From NCBI GenBank assembly GCA_937967375.1, contig CALCJF010000002.1:1-45859 (forward strand): DNA of 45,859 nucleotides, given 5' to 3'. The notes beneath the pieces were generated by a model that was given only the letters and a program-made list of their open reading frames with translations, did not search any database and was not told the origin of the DNA. The first letter of the stretch is position 1, and every line of letters starts with the position of its first letter. Shown in pieces: positions 16,776 to 25,616 of the stretch. A program made the position numbers and the translations under genes. The stretch is from an uncultured Leucobacter sp. Its GTDB lineage: Bacteria > Actinomycetota > Actinomycetes > Actinomycetales > Microbacteriaceae.

Positions 16776-18521
16776 TCACCCGCTTGAAGAAGTGGTGTCG
16801 AGATCGCTCTGGCGCAGCTCGGCAAGCCAGGCGGCGAGCGGCTCGGTCGAGGCCGTCGGCCAAGAGTCGGGCGGCAAAATTTGCGCCCACGCATAGACCG
16901 GAGCCTGCCCGAATTCGTGCCCCTGCCCGTCGGGAATGCCTGCGGCGAGCTGATCCACGGCAAGCTGCAGTGTCGTGATCACCGGAACCCAGACCATCTG
17001 CCGGGGCACCCCCGGGCCGCGATCCTCGCCCAAAAATTCTGGTCTAGCGAAAGTAGCGCCGAAATCTAGCCACGTCACCGGATCGTTCGCATGCTGCAGG
17101 TAGCCGACGCGCGGAACCGCCCACTCCCCATCGCCCGGCCACGCCTCGCCATCGGGCGAGAACCGCACGGTTGCTCCCCCGTCATAGCTCGGAAGGTACA
17201 CCGACGACCCGGCATCTCGGCGCACGGTGAACTGCTGCCACAGCACGTTATTCGCGGTCGGCCCCACCCAGAGCGCCCCATCAGTTCGCGCCGCGAGGTC
17301 ACTCGCACCCGTGAAGGCGCCCTCGCTGCCGTACGAACCGAGACTCTCGCCGCTCACCACCAGCTTCGGCCGCTCTGAGGCGGGCAGCGTGACCCAGTAG
17401 TCATAGACTCCGTCGAAGAGCGCAAGCCCAGTCTTACGGGCCCGCTCGGCATCTACGAGATACGACATCCAGCTCGGCAAATGCGAGTACTGCACGCTCA
17501 CGGTTGCGGTGTCTCCGCCCCAGAGATACTCGAGCGCGCGTGACTGGTTCTCGTTCACCCAGCCACGGCCTGTTCCCGTTGCGACGTTCAGCACCTTGCG
17601 CTCGAACGCGCCGGTGCGTTTCAGTTCGGCTATCGCAGTGTCGACCTGCTGGCTCAACGTCGCTTCAACACCCGCTTCAGTCGTGCCCGTGCCCACATAC
17701 ACGCGGATCGGTTGCAGAATCTCGGGTCGCTCTGAGCCCTCTGCGCTCGCCTCAGCCTCGGTGGGACTTTCATGGCTCGCGACATTCGCCTCGAAGAACG
17801 CGGCGATATCGGCGCGTGTCGGAGTGTTCGCGATGAAGATACGCCCCTGTCTTCCGAGGCTCTGCCAAGTGACAGCCGACCCTGGACCCGCCGAAACCTC
17901 GGCCATAGCGGGCGGCTCGGTGTCGGTCGCAAAATCGCCATTGACTAACAGGAATGAGGCATCGAGCCGCTCGGCAACGCGGCCCACGGCGAAATCGTTC
18001 ACGAACGCGAATGACGCCCACAGCACGAGCACCAGGCCGAACGCGGCGGCAACCCGCGTCGGCAGCACCCTCGCGATCTGGCGCCCGACCCAGCGGGCAA
18101 GGGCGCGAACCGACCTCGAAAGCACGAGCAGCACCGCGAAGCCCAGCACGGCAACGAATAGCGCAAGGAAAGGATCGGCGCCGGAAGCCGGCGGCATGCC
18201 CACAAGCTCGCGCTGCTCCTCCTGCCAGGCGTGCGCGAACCAGAGCATCGCCGCAGATCCTAGAACTGCTGCGAGCGCGAGCAGGCGGCGCAGCAACACC
18301 ATTCGCGTTTCAGTGACGCGCACCCCCACCGCATGCAGTACCCATCCGATGGCTGCGAAAAGCCCGTACCCGAGCAGTGCCGCAACTGCCGCAAGCAGCC
18401 CCTGAAATGCCGCATCTCGCGGCAACAGTGACGGGGTCAGCGAGAGCCACCCGGTCGCAAGCGCACCCGCGGCAGGCAGCAGCGGCAGGTGATCCGGGCG
18501 CAGAACGGGCGGGGCTTTCAT
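16776..18521 (-). CDS. Membrane alpha/beta hydrolase (Abhydrolase_9 family)
   Basis: A 581-residue protein. The N-terminal third has four or five transmembrane helices (about residues 15-190). The C-terminal domain has the nucleophile elbow SGESLGSYGS, a preceding VSVQYSHLPSWMSYLVD and ANDPVTWLDFG. This fits the two-part Abhydrolase_9_N plus Abhydrolase_9 architecture seen in actinobacteria. It is a membrane serine hydrolase of unknown substrate, possibly lipid. The ATG at 18521 has no ribosome site. Instead TAGCGT lies seven bases upstream, so a leaderless message is possible. It is divergent from the ABC-F gene. Confidence 0.85.
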   Translation of the reverse strand: MKAPPVLRPDHLPLLPAAGALATGWLSLTPSLLPRDAAFQGLLAAVAALLGYGLFAAIGWVLHAVGVRVTETRMVLLRRLLALAAVLGSAAMLWFAHAWQEEQRELVGMPPASGADPFLALFVAVLGFAVLLVLSRSVRALARWVGRQIARVLPTRVAAAFGLVLVLWASFAFVNDFAVGRVAERLDASFLLVNGDFATDTEPPAMAEVSAGPGSAVTWQSLGRQGRIFIANTPTRADIAAFFEANVASHESPTEAEASAEGSERPEILQPIRVYVGTGTTEAGVEATLSQQVDTAIAELKRTGAFERKVLNVATGTGRGWVNENQSRALEYLWGGDTATVSVQYSHLPSWMSYLVDAERARKTGLALFDGVYDYWVTLPASERPKLVVSGESLGSYGSEGAFTGASDLAARTDGALWVGPTANNVLWQQFTVRRDAGSSVYLPSYDGGATVRFSPDGEAWPGDGEWAVPRVGYLQHANDPVTWLDFGATFARPEFLGEDRGPGVPRQMVWVPVITTLQLAVDQLAAGIPDGQGHEFGQAPVYAWAQILPPDSWPTASTEPLAAWLAELRQSDLDTTSSSG

Positions 18522-18574
18522 ACGCGCAACGCTACACGCAACGGGTATGCGGTGCGGGGCGCTAGCGTTGAGCC

Positions 18575-20245
18575 ATGGCGCATCTCGATCTTTCCGGCAT
18601 CAGCTACGGACTCCCCGATGGCAGGCCCCTGCTTCACGACGTCTCGCTGCGGGTCGGTGCTGGTGAACGCGTCGCGTTGATCGGAGCGAACGGTGCCGGC
18701 AAGTCGACACTGCTGCGGATCGCCCTCGGCGAGCTCACCCCCGACGAGGGCGCGGTAGCGCGCTCAGGCAGCCTCGGCGTGATGCGGCAGTTCGTTACGG
18801 GCGACTCGGTGCGCGAACTACTGCTCGGGGTCTCGTCGCCGCGAGTACGAGAGGCGGCTGAACGGGTCGAGCGTGCCGAGCGCAGCATGCTCGAACGCGG
18901 CACGGAGGCATCACAGATGAGCTACGCAAATGCTCTGACGGCCTGGGGCGAAGCAGGCGGCTACGACGCTGAGGTGTTCTGGGACGTCTGCACTACCGCG
19001 GCGCTCGGCATACCTTACGAGCAGGCCGCCGCGCGCCCTATCGACACGCTCTCCGGCGGCGAGCAGAAGCGACTCGTGCTCGAGGCGCTGCTGCGCGGCC
19101 CCGATGAGTTTCTCGTGCTCGACGAGCCTGACAACTTTCTCGATGTGCCGGGCAAACGCTGGCTCGAAGATCAGCTGCGCGCCTCAGACAAGAGCGTGCT
19201 CTTCGTGAGCCACGATCGCGAGCTGCTCGCTCGTGCGGCTACCGCGATCGCGACCCTCGAACTCGGCGGCGCGGGCAGCACCGCTTGGATACATCCCGGT
19301 GACTTCAACAGTTATCACGCCGCAAGGGCAGCCCGCTTCGAACGCCTCGAAGAAATGCGCAAGCGTTGGGACGAGGATCACGCCAAGCTCAAGGCCCTTG
19401 TGCTCATGTACAAGCAGAAAGCGGCCTACAACTCAGACATGACCTCGCGCTATCGCGCCGCTCAGTCGCGTCTCGCCCGTTTCGAAGAGGCCGGGCCACC
19501 TCACGAGCAGCCCCGCGAGCAGAAGCTCGAAATGAGGCTGGCAGGTGGACGTACGGGAAAGCGGGCAGTCGTCTGCGAACAGCTTGAGCTCACAAACCTC
19601 ATGTTTCCGTTCGACGCGGAAGCCTGGTATGGCGATCGAGTCGCTGTGCTCGGCGCCAACGGGTCGGGCAAATCCCATTTTCTTCGTTTGCTCGCTGGCG
19701 GCGGCACCTCGCCCGAGCTCGAGCACGAGCCCGTAGGCGACCTTCCGATCGAGCCTGTTGCTCACGAGGGCGTCGCCCGACTCGGTGCGCGCGTGCGCCC
19801 CGGCTGGTTCGCGCAGACTCAGCGTCGCCCTGATCTTGCTGGTCGCACGTTGCTCGAGATTCTGCATCGAGGCGACGAGCATCGTGCTGGCCGCGGCAGG
19901 GAAGCTGCGGCCGGTGCGCTCGCCCGCTACGAATTAGCGCAGGCCGCCGAGCAGACCTTCGATTCACTCTCGGGCGGACAACAGGCTCGTTTTCAGATCC
20001 TGCTGCTCGAGCTGGGCGGAGCGACGCTGCTTCTACTCGACGAACCGACCGATCATCTCGATCTCGAATCCGCAGAGGCACTGCAGCAGGCGCTCGGAGC
20101 CTTCGAGGGCACAGTGATAGCCGTAACCCACGACCGATGGTTCGCACGGGACTTCGATCGTTTCTGGGTGTTCCAGGAGGACGGCGAAGTCGTGGAATCC
20201 GCGGTCCCAGTCTGGGACGAGGCACGGGTCAATCGCGCCCGCTGA
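18575..20245 (+). CDS. ABC-F family ATPase
   Basis: A 556-residue soluble protein with two ATP-binding cassettes and no membrane domain. The first cassette has GANGAGKS, LSGGEQKR and LDEPDNFLD; the second has GANGSGKS, LSGGQQAR and LDEPTDHLD. A charged linker, EEMRKRWDEDHAKLKALVL, lies between them. ABC-F proteins act on the ribosome as translation factors or antibiotic-protection proteins. The usual LDEPTNHLD is altered in the first cassette (Phe for His). No ribosome site precedes the ATG at 18575, but TAGCGT lies six bases upstream, consistent with a leaderless message. Whether it protects against an antibiotic cannot be told from sequence. Confidence 0.9.
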   Translation: MAHLDLSGISYGLPDGRPLLHDVSLRVGAGERVALIGANGAGKSTLLRIALGELTPDEGAVARSGSLGVMRQFVTGDSVRELLLGVSSPRVREAAERVERAERSMLERGTEASQMSYANALTAWGEAGGYDAEVFWDVCTTAALGIPYEQAAARPIDTLSGGEQKRLVLEALLRGPDEFLVLDEPDNFLDVPGKRWLEDQLRASDKSVLFVSHDRELLARAATAIATLELGGAGSTAWIHPGDFNSYHAARAARFERLEEMRKRWDEDHAKLKALVLMYKQKAAYNSDMTSRYRAAQSRLARFEEAGPPHEQPREQKLEMRLAGGRTGKRAVVCEQLELTNLMFPFDAEAWYGDRVAVLGANGSGKSHFLRLLAGGGTSPELEHEPVGDLPIEPVAHEGVARLGARVRPGWFAQTQRRPDLAGRTLLEILHRGDEHRAGRGREAAAGALARYELAQAAEQTFDSLSGGQQARFQILLLELGGATLLLLDEPTDHLDLESAEALQQALGAFEGTVIAVTHDRWFARDFDRFWVFQEDGEVVESAVPVWDEARVNRAR

Positions 20246-20351
20246 GGCTCGCCTCTTATGTCTGGGGTTGCGAAGGGAGGCAGGCACACTCCGCAGCCCC
20301 TTGCTACTCTTAGTTTCGACGCACGTACGCACCAACAAAGGCACAAGTCGC

Positions 20352-21227
20352 ATGACAAACCAGAACCCCCCGGAGCAGCCGAATCAGCAACAGCCGCAGG
20401 CTCCGTACCAGCCGCAAGCTCCGCAGGCACCCCAGGCGCCTCTGCCGCCGCAAGCGCCCAACTTCTCAAGCCCTCAGCCCCCGTATCAGCCGCAGGCCCC
20501 GCAGGCGCCCGGCCAGCCTTACCCGCAGCAGCAGGCACCGGGCCAGCCATACCCGCAGGCACCCGGCCAGCCCTACGCTCAGGCGCCCGGCCAGCCCCAT
20601 CCATATGGCGTGCAGCCGATGGCCCCCAAGCCTCCAACAAGCACCCTGGCAATCGTCTCGCTGATCCTCGGCATCATTGTCGCCCCTGCAGGCATCATCA
20701 CCGGCCACATGGCCCTCAGCAAGATCAAGCGCACCGGCGAAGGCGGTAGAGGGCTCGCGCTTGCGGGCACCATCATCGGCTACGTCGGCACCGCGCTCGG
20801 CCTGCTTGCCATCGCGATTACTGTCGTCACGACCCTGATCATCGGCGCCACCGCGGCTACCGTCGCCGGCGCCGGCCTCTCACAGTACGACGAGTACGCG
20901 CAGAGCCTCGAAGACTTCGACAGCGAAACGGTCACGCCGGATAGCTCTACCGGCGCGCTGCTCGACACCCCCGAGAAGATTCTCGCCGAGTGGACCCCCT
21001 GCGATCTCGCCCGAGAGCTGAACAACCCGACCGATGCCTTCTACGACGATTCCGAGTGGTACGCATCGCAAGAGGCGCTCGCGCAGCTCATGGATCCCAG
21101 CGCTGAGTCAGACGCGATCCGCGCCTACATCGAGCACATGAAGACCGGCGGCTCGTTCGATCTCGAGCTCACTGCTGGTCACGTCGACGCAACCGCGGCG
21201 GCAGAAGCCAAGTTCTGCGGGCAGTAG
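20352..21227 (+). CDS. Pro/Gln-rich DUF4190 membrane protein
   Basis: A 291-residue protein. The first 95 residues are a low-complexity Pro/Gln/Ala region with repeated QAPQAP and APGQPYPQ units. Two transmembrane helices follow in a DUF4190 module (LAIVSLILGIIVAPAGIITGHMALSKIKRT and GLALAGTIIGYVGTALGLL). The C-terminal domain of about 130 residues is acidic and carries two Cys. The function is unknown; similar proteins occur widely in actinobacteria. The ATG at 20352 is preferred over an in-frame ATG at 20268 because the Pro/Gln region begins here with AAAGG upstream. A strong terminator follows. Confidence 0.8.
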   Translation: MTNQNPPEQPNQQQPQAPYQPQAPQAPQAPLPPQAPNFSSPQPPYQPQAPQAPGQPYPQQQAPGQPYPQAPGQPYAQAPGQPHPYGVQPMAPKPPTSTLAIVSLILGIIVAPAGIITGHMALSKIKRTGEGGRGLALAGTIIGYVGTALGLLAIAITVVTTLIIGATAATVAGAGLSQYDEYAQSLEDFDSETVTPDSSTGALLDTPEKILAEWTPCDLARELNNPTDAFYDDSEWYASQEALAQLMDPSAESDAIRAYIEHMKTGGSFDLELTAGHVDATAAAEAKFCGQ

Positions 21228-21234
21228 CGTTTCA

Positions 21235-21285
21235 TTGCCCTACGAGGATCGCCATGCCAGTCACCTGGCGATCCTCGTAGGGCAA
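21235..21285 (+). terminator. Terminator hairpin, 20-bp perfect stem
   Basis: Bases 21235-21254 pair perfectly with 21266-21285 around an 11-base loop, seven bases after the DUF4190 stop codon. Confidence 0.85.
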
Positions 21286-21364
21286 AATCGCCCGGCCTGA
21301 TCACGCCCGTCGCCCAGCCTCGAAACGCTACACTCGTAGTCTCAATACACGAAGGGGGCGCCGC

Positions 21365-21868
21365 ATGACCGGAGCGCGCGAAGTACTCACCTGGGACGGG
21401 TTTGGCGATGCCACCCGCGAACTCTCACGCAAGATCGTGGCAGACGGCTTCGCCCCCGAGGTGGTGGTTGCGATCGCCCGCGGCGGCTTGTTGCCAGCCG
21501 GGGCCATTGCCTACGGTTTGGGTTCGAAGAACTGCGGCGCGCTGAATGTCGAGTTCTACACCGGGATCGGCACCGTGCTCGATGCCCCCGAGGTGCTGCC
21601 GCCCACACTCGATCTCGAGTACTTGAGCGGGCGTCGTGTGCTGCTCGTCGACGATGTCGCAGACAGCGGACGCACGCTGAAGCTCGCGGTCGAATTGCTC
21701 GAGGGCGAGGGCGCCGAGGTGCGTTCGGTGACGATCTACACGAAGCCGACCACGGTGATTCAGCCCGACTACGCGTGGAAGGCCACCGACCAGTGGATCG
21801 ACTTCCCCTGGTCAGCGGCCGGCTCGGTTGTGGAGGAAGACGCGAACGCCGCGGAGCGCAGCGCGTAA
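21365..21868 (+). CDS. Phosphoribosyltransferase, Gpt-like
   Basis: A 167-residue type I phosphoribosyltransferase. The PRPP-binding motif is VLLVDDVADSGRT, with an upstream VVVAIARGGLLPAGAIAYGLG stretch and the SVTIYTKP strand. It most resembles xanthine/guanine phosphoribosyltransferases of the purine salvage type, but members of this family also act as regulators, so the base is not certain. The ATG at 21365 has a GGGGG ribosome site. TACACT at 21329-21334 is a reasonable -10. The gene ends 52 bases before the SOS-boxed radical SAM gene. Confidence 0.85.
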   Translation: MTGAREVLTWDGFGDATRELSRKIVADGFAPEVVVAIARGGLLPAGAIAYGLGSKNCGALNVEFYTGIGTVLDAPEVLPPTLDLEYLSGRRVLLVDDVADSGRTLKLAVELLEGEGAEVRSVTIYTKPTTVIQPDYAWKATDQWIDFPWSAAGSVVEEDANAAERSA

Positions 21869-21896
21869 ACTCACGCGGCTCCCACTTGCCATTCAT

Positions 21897-21912
21897 TCGA
21901 AGATATGTTCGA
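21897..21912. promoter_or_regulatory. LexA/SOS box of the radical SAM gene
   Basis: TCGAAGATATGTTCGA matches the actinobacterial LexA consensus TCGAAC-N4-GTTCGA at 11 of 12 fixed bases. It sits in a longer perfect inverted repeat with 12-base arms (21890-21901 and 21908-21919). It overlaps a possible -10 (TATGTT, 21904-21909) just before the start codon, ideal for repression. Confidence 0.8.
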
Positions 21913-21920
21913 ATGAATGC

Positions 21921-22982
21921 ATGAGATGGAGCGGGCAGAGCGTCGCAGCGACACGTGAACGGCAGAGCGCACTGCCTGGCTTGGGTCTCGCCGAGATGGC
22001 GGCGATGCCCGGGCATTTGCGCACGGTGAGATCGCCAGACTTCAAAGGAATGGTATTTCACGAGGTGCTTGCAAAGAGCGCGCTCAACAAGGTGCCTGGA
22101 GCTTCGTCGATGCCGTTCAGTTGGACGGTCAACCCATATCGGGGTTGCTCGCACGCCTGTGTGTACTGCTTTGCCCGTGGCTCGCACCGCTACCTCGATC
22201 TCGACACCGGCAAAGACTTTGACTCGCAAATCGTAGTGAAGGTCAACGTGGCCGAAGTGCTCTCACGCGAACTCACTCGGCCCAGCTGGCAGGGTGAGTA
22301 CGTCGCGCTTGGCACGAATACCGACCCGTACCAGCGGGCAGAAGGTCGCTACGCGCTCATGCCCGGCATCATTGACGCACTCGGCCGAAGCAACACTCCG
22401 CTCTCGATTCTCACCAAGGGCACGCTGCTGCGGCGCGACCTGGCGCAGCTTGCCGAACTGCGCGAGCGAGTCGAAGTCTCGCTCGCCATGTCGATCGCGA
22501 TCGCCGACCACGAGCTGCAGCAATCGGTCGAGCCCGGCACCCCGAGCACGAGGGCGCGCCTCAACACGATCGCTGCGGCACGCGAAGCCGGATTCGCACC
22601 CCAGGTCTTCCTCATGCCTGTGCTCCCCCATCTCACCGACTCGGTACCGCAACTGACCAGGTTGCTCTATGACATTCGCGAAGCCGGTGCGAGTTCTGTC
22701 ATGTATGGCCCACTGCACCTGCGCTCGCACGTGAAACCCTGGTTCTTTGAGTGGCTCGAGCGCGAGCATGCTGACCTCGTTCCCGCGTATCGCGCGCTCT
22801 ACCCCGGGGCGAGCACACGTGCCCCGCAGCAGTACCGCATGGAGCTCGCGGCTCGCATCAGGCCGATTATTCGGCGCTTCGGTCTCGAACGAAGGCACCA
22901 GGATCGCCTGATCCCGCAGACGGTCGCGCGCGAGGTGGCGTCGCAGGCCCCGGGCGTGCCCGCCGCGCCCACGCTCTTCTGA
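21921..22982 (+). CDS. Rv2578c-like radical SAM protein (SplB-related)
   Basis: A 353-residue radical SAM protein. The iron-sulfur motif is GCSHACVYCFAR (CxxxCxxC). It is followed by the conserved LGTNTDPYQRAEGRY and PLSILTKGTLLRRDL blocks. It closely resembles mycobacterial Rv2578c, sometimes labelled SplB-like for its relation to spore photoproduct lyases that repair thymine lesions. Its own reaction is not established. The ATG at 21921 (MRWSGQ) matches the usual family start; no ribosome site is visible and the leader is probably a few bases only. A LexA box overlaps the promoter, so induction by DNA damage is expected. The C-terminus ends in APTLF, loosely like a sliding-clamp binding tail. 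Confidence 0.88.
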   Translation: MRWSGQSVAATRERQSALPGLGLAEMAAMPGHLRTVRSPDFKGMVFHEVLAKSALNKVPGASSMPFSWTVNPYRGCSHACVYCFARGSHRYLDLDTGKDFDSQIVVKVNVAEVLSRELTRPSWQGEYVALGTNTDPYQRAEGRYALMPGIIDALGRSNTPLSILTKGTLLRRDLAQLAELRERVEVSLAMSIAIADHELQQSVEPGTPSTRARLNTIAAAREAGFAPQVFLMPVLPHLTDSVPQLTRLLYDIREAGASSVMYGPLHLRSHVKPWFFEWLEREHADLVPAYRALYPGASTRAPQQYRMELAARIRPIIRRFGLERRHQDRLIPQTVAREVASQAPGVPAAPTLF

Positions 22983-23046
22983 AGGCCACTACTTCTGCCA
23001 CGCCCCCCCCATGAGTCGAGCAGACCGGTCTAGCCACAGATATGTT

Positions 23047-23832
23047 CTAATCCTCGTCGGGCTCACGCCCATGCTTCGGCTCAGACGGCGGGCCGTCGAC
23101 ACCGTCTTCGCCGGGCAGAGTGATCGGCACCGTGAGCAGGCCGGTGTGCAGGGCCTCCTCGATCGCGGCCTCAACCTGACGCTGACGACGCAGTTGGAGC
23201 CGACTGAGGGCGCGTTGCTCAGGCAGGCTCCAACCGAAACGCACCGCGAGCAATCGCAGCAGTGTCGTCACCACAACGCAAGCGACACCCGCAATCATGA
23301 CCGGCACATTGAAGACGAGGATCAGCACGGCCAGCACTGCCGCACCCACGAGGGCGGCGACGGCATAGAGTGATCCCACGTGCATGAGTGCGATCGGAAT
23401 ATTGAGAATGACGTCGCGCACCACGCCGCCGCCCACCGCCGACAGTGCCCCAATGAACAACGCTGGCGCCACCGGCAGGCCGAGCGCGAGGGCCTTCGTC
23501 GTGCCGATCGCGGCGAACATGCCGACGCTGAGCGCGTCGAGCAGCGTGATCACGGGGTCGACTCGGCGCAACAGCTTCGGCAGCAGCATGCCGATAAATG
23601 CAGCCCCGATCGCAACGATCAGGTAGAGGTTGTTCGAGAAAGCGGCCGGCGATACATTCAGCAGGATATCGCGCAAGAAACCGCCGCCGATACCGACCGC
23701 GATGCCAATGATGGCGACACCTAGCAGGTCGATCCGCTTGAAACCCGCGGCATACATCGCGCCCTGCAGGCTGCCAACGCCGACCGCCACCAGATCGATA
23801 GCGAGCGGGGTATGAAAAGTTTCTGCAACCAC
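23047..23832 (-). CDS. UPF0126/TRIC-type membrane protein
   Basis: A 261-residue membrane protein with two tandem UPF0126 (YicG-like) repeats of three helices each. Each repeat carries the glycine-rich signature: GGGFLRDILL in the first and GGGVVRDVIL in the second. A charged cytoplasmic tail follows. The family shares the TRIC cation-channel fold, and prokaryotic members conduct monovalent cations. The frame extends upstream to 24018, but that part overlaps the divergent phosphatase gene and looks unlike the family. The GTG at 23832 (VVAETFHTPL) is therefore chosen, though its ribosome site is weak. Confidence 0.85.
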   Translation of the reverse strand: MVAETFHTPLAIDLVAVGVGSLQGAMYAAGFKRIDLLGVAIIGIAVGIGGGFLRDILLNVSPAAFSNNLYLIVAIGAAFIGMLLPKLLRRVDPVITLLDALSVGMFAAIGTTKALALGLPVAPALFIGALSAVGGGVVRDVILNIPIALMHVGSLYAVAALVGAAVLAVLILVFNVPVMIAGVACVVVTTLLRLLAVRFGWSLPEQRALSRLQLRRQRQVEAAIEEALHTGLLTVPITLPGEDGVDGPPSEPKHGREPDED

Positions 23833-23941
23833 CAGTCCATTCTGCCGGGTGCTCGGGGTAGCCGTCGACGAACCTGCATCCAGTTCGAGCAGGCACCACT
23901 GATAGTTTCGAAACAGTGCAGAGCCATCCGAAGGAGTTTCG

Positions 23942-24766
23942 ATGCCCGATTCGTTGCCCGAATCATCACCCGCGCAGCCCCTGGACCGCCGTATCGCCCT
24001 CGCCACAGCCGCGAACATGCGCGACCTCGGCGGCCTCAGTGTCGACGGCGGGGTCTTTGCTCACGGTCAGGTCTTCCGCTCTGCTTCGCTCGCAAGCCTG
24101 AGCACCGACGACGGCCGGCACTTCACGGGTCTCGGCATCGCTATGGTCTACGACCTGCGCACCTCGGAGGAGCGTGAAACTCAGCCCGACCGTCTGCCTG
24201 AATCTGCGCGATTGGTGATTCTCGACGTGCTCGCCGACGCCAGCGAGAGCGTGGCAGCCACGATCGGCAAGCTGCGCACTGCACCAGACTCGATGAACGA
24301 GCTGCTTGCGGCCGGTACGATTCAGCAGATGCTGACCGAGTCGTACCGGGACTTTGTTCGCCTTCCGTCGGCGACTGCGGCGTATCGGGAGCTGTTCACG
24401 AGCCTCGCCGATCCGCGCCGCGAAGGCGCGGCACTCTTTCACTGCACTGCGGGCAAGGACCGCACCGGATGGGCGGCCGCCGCGCTGCTCATGCTGCTCG
24501 GCGCAGACGAGCACACGATCCACGCCGACTATCTGCAGACTAACGACGACCTGCTGCCCACGCTCGAACCGCTTATTATGAGCGCGCAGGCAAAGGGCGT
24601 CGACGCCGACCTCATGCGCGACGCGTTCGGCGTGCGCATCAGCTACCTCGAGGCGACGCTCGAAGAAATCGACTCTCGCTACGGCACAATCGAAAGATAC
24701 TTCAGCAGCGGGCTCGGCTTGAGCACCCAGACGATCGATTCGATGCGCGAGCGCTTCGTTCGCTGA
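23942..24766 (+). CDS. Tyrosine/serine protein phosphatase, PtpB-like
   Basis: A 274-residue phosphatase. The P-loop is HCTAGKDRTG (Cys168, Arg174), which matches the Y_phosphatase3 family of PtpB-type dual-specificity or lipid phosphatases. The N-terminal NMRDLGGL motif is also typical. Mycobacterial PtpB is secreted, but no signal peptide is visible here. The ATG at 23942 has GAAGGAG before it. It is divergent from the UPF0126 gene with about 110 bases between. The substrate is unknown. Confidence 0.9.
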   Translation: MPDSLPESSPAQPLDRRIALATAANMRDLGGLSVDGGVFAHGQVFRSASLASLSTDDGRHFTGLGIAMVYDLRTSEERETQPDRLPESARLVILDVLADASESVAATIGKLRTAPDSMNELLAAGTIQQMLTESYRDFVRLPSATAAYRELFTSLADPRREGAALFHCTAGKDRTGWAAAALLMLLGADEHTIHADYLQTNDDLLPTLEPLIMSAQAKGVDADLMRDAFGVRISYLEATLEEIDSRYGTIERYFSSGLGLSTQTIDSMRERFVR

Positions 24767-24878
24767 GTATTCAACGGGGAGCCTCGCGGCCGCCACCGAT
24801 AATGCGATACGCTCGCGTACATGCGGTCTCGTGACCGTTTCGTAACATTGCCGTTCGGAAGAATCAGAAAGAAGCCCC

Positions 24879-25616
24879 ATGAGCAACGTCGCACCATTGG
24901 CCACCGCTGAAGAAGTGAATGCATTCGTCGAGTCCTACTACGGAGGCCTCGGATCGACCGTCTATGCGAATCCAGTTCCCCTCGACCCGAGCGACACCGC
25001 ACTCGTGCTGATCGATATTCAGGAGTGCATCACGAAGCCCGCCCTGGTCGAGGGCCTCTCTGCCGTGGGCGCGTACTCTGAGGCGCTCGATCCGGTGCTC
25101 GACGCGATTGAGGCCGGCACTCGCGACACCGTCAAGAACATCAAGGCCGTACTCGACAAGTGTCGCGCGGTCGGCATTCGCCCGATCCACGTGCGCATTC
25201 AGTCGTACCTGCCCGGAGCCGAAGACACCGGCGCGCTGCACAAGTCGGCGGGCATGCTCTACCCGCCCGGAAGCTCCCACGCCGAGTTCATCGCCGACGT
25301 CGCGCCCCTCGATGACGAGGTGTCGCTCACGAAGACCTGCTCGGGCATTCACGTCGGCACCCACATCGATAGGGTGCTGCGCAATCTCGGTGTCACGAAG
25401 GTCATCGTCGTCGGCTTCTACACCGACCAGTGCATCAGCGCCTCGGTGCGCGACCTCTCAGATCTCGGTTACCAGGTCGACCTGGTCGAAGACGCCGTGG
25501 GCGCAATGAGCCCGCAGCGTCACGAGTACGCGCTGCAGGGCATTCGCAAGATCTACGCGAATTCAGAGACCACCGCCGAGCTGCTGGAACGCCTCGACAA
25601 GGTCACCGCGCGTTGA
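24879..25616 (+). CDS. Isochorismatase-family cysteine hydrolase
   Basis: A 245-residue hydrolase with the complete catalytic triad of the family: Asp46 in LVLIDIQ, Lys152 in SLTKTCSG and Cys185 in FYTDQCISASV. A cis-peptide segment precedes the Cys. Members hydrolyse amides such as N-carbamoylsarcosine, nicotinamide, maleamate or biuret; the precise substrate cannot be told. The N-terminus has an extra 35 residues before the core. The ATG at 24879 has GAAAG before it. Its stop overlaps the start of an M20 amidohydrolase gene (TTGA), so the two are translationally coupled and probably act in one degradation route. Confidence 0.87.
   Translation: MSNVAPLATAEEVNAFVESYYGGLGSTVYANPVPLDPSDTALVLIDIQECITKPALVEGLSAVGAYSEALDPVLDAIEAGTRDTVKNIKAVLDKCRAVGIRPIHVRIQSYLPGAEDTGALHKSAGMLYPPGSSHAEFIADVAPLDDEVSLTKTCSGIHVGTHIDRVLRNLGVTKVIVVGFYTDQCISASVRDLSDLGYQVDLVEDAVGAMSPQRHEYALQGIRKIYANSETTAELLERLDKVTAR

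Noticed and set aside
20370..20610. Repeated CAGGCACCCGGCCAGCC-like units, considered as a CRISPR or tandem repeat array
   Set aside because: They are in frame and encode the Pro/Gln-rich repeats of the DUF4190 protein; spacers are not unique sequence.
23022..23031. AGACCGGTCT palindrome after the radical SAM gene
   Set aside because: Only ten bases, with no conserved context; short palindromes are common by chance.
23833..24018. N-terminal 62 codons of the longer UPF0126 frame
   Set aside because: They overlap the phosphatase gene start and its ribosome site, and lack family similarity.
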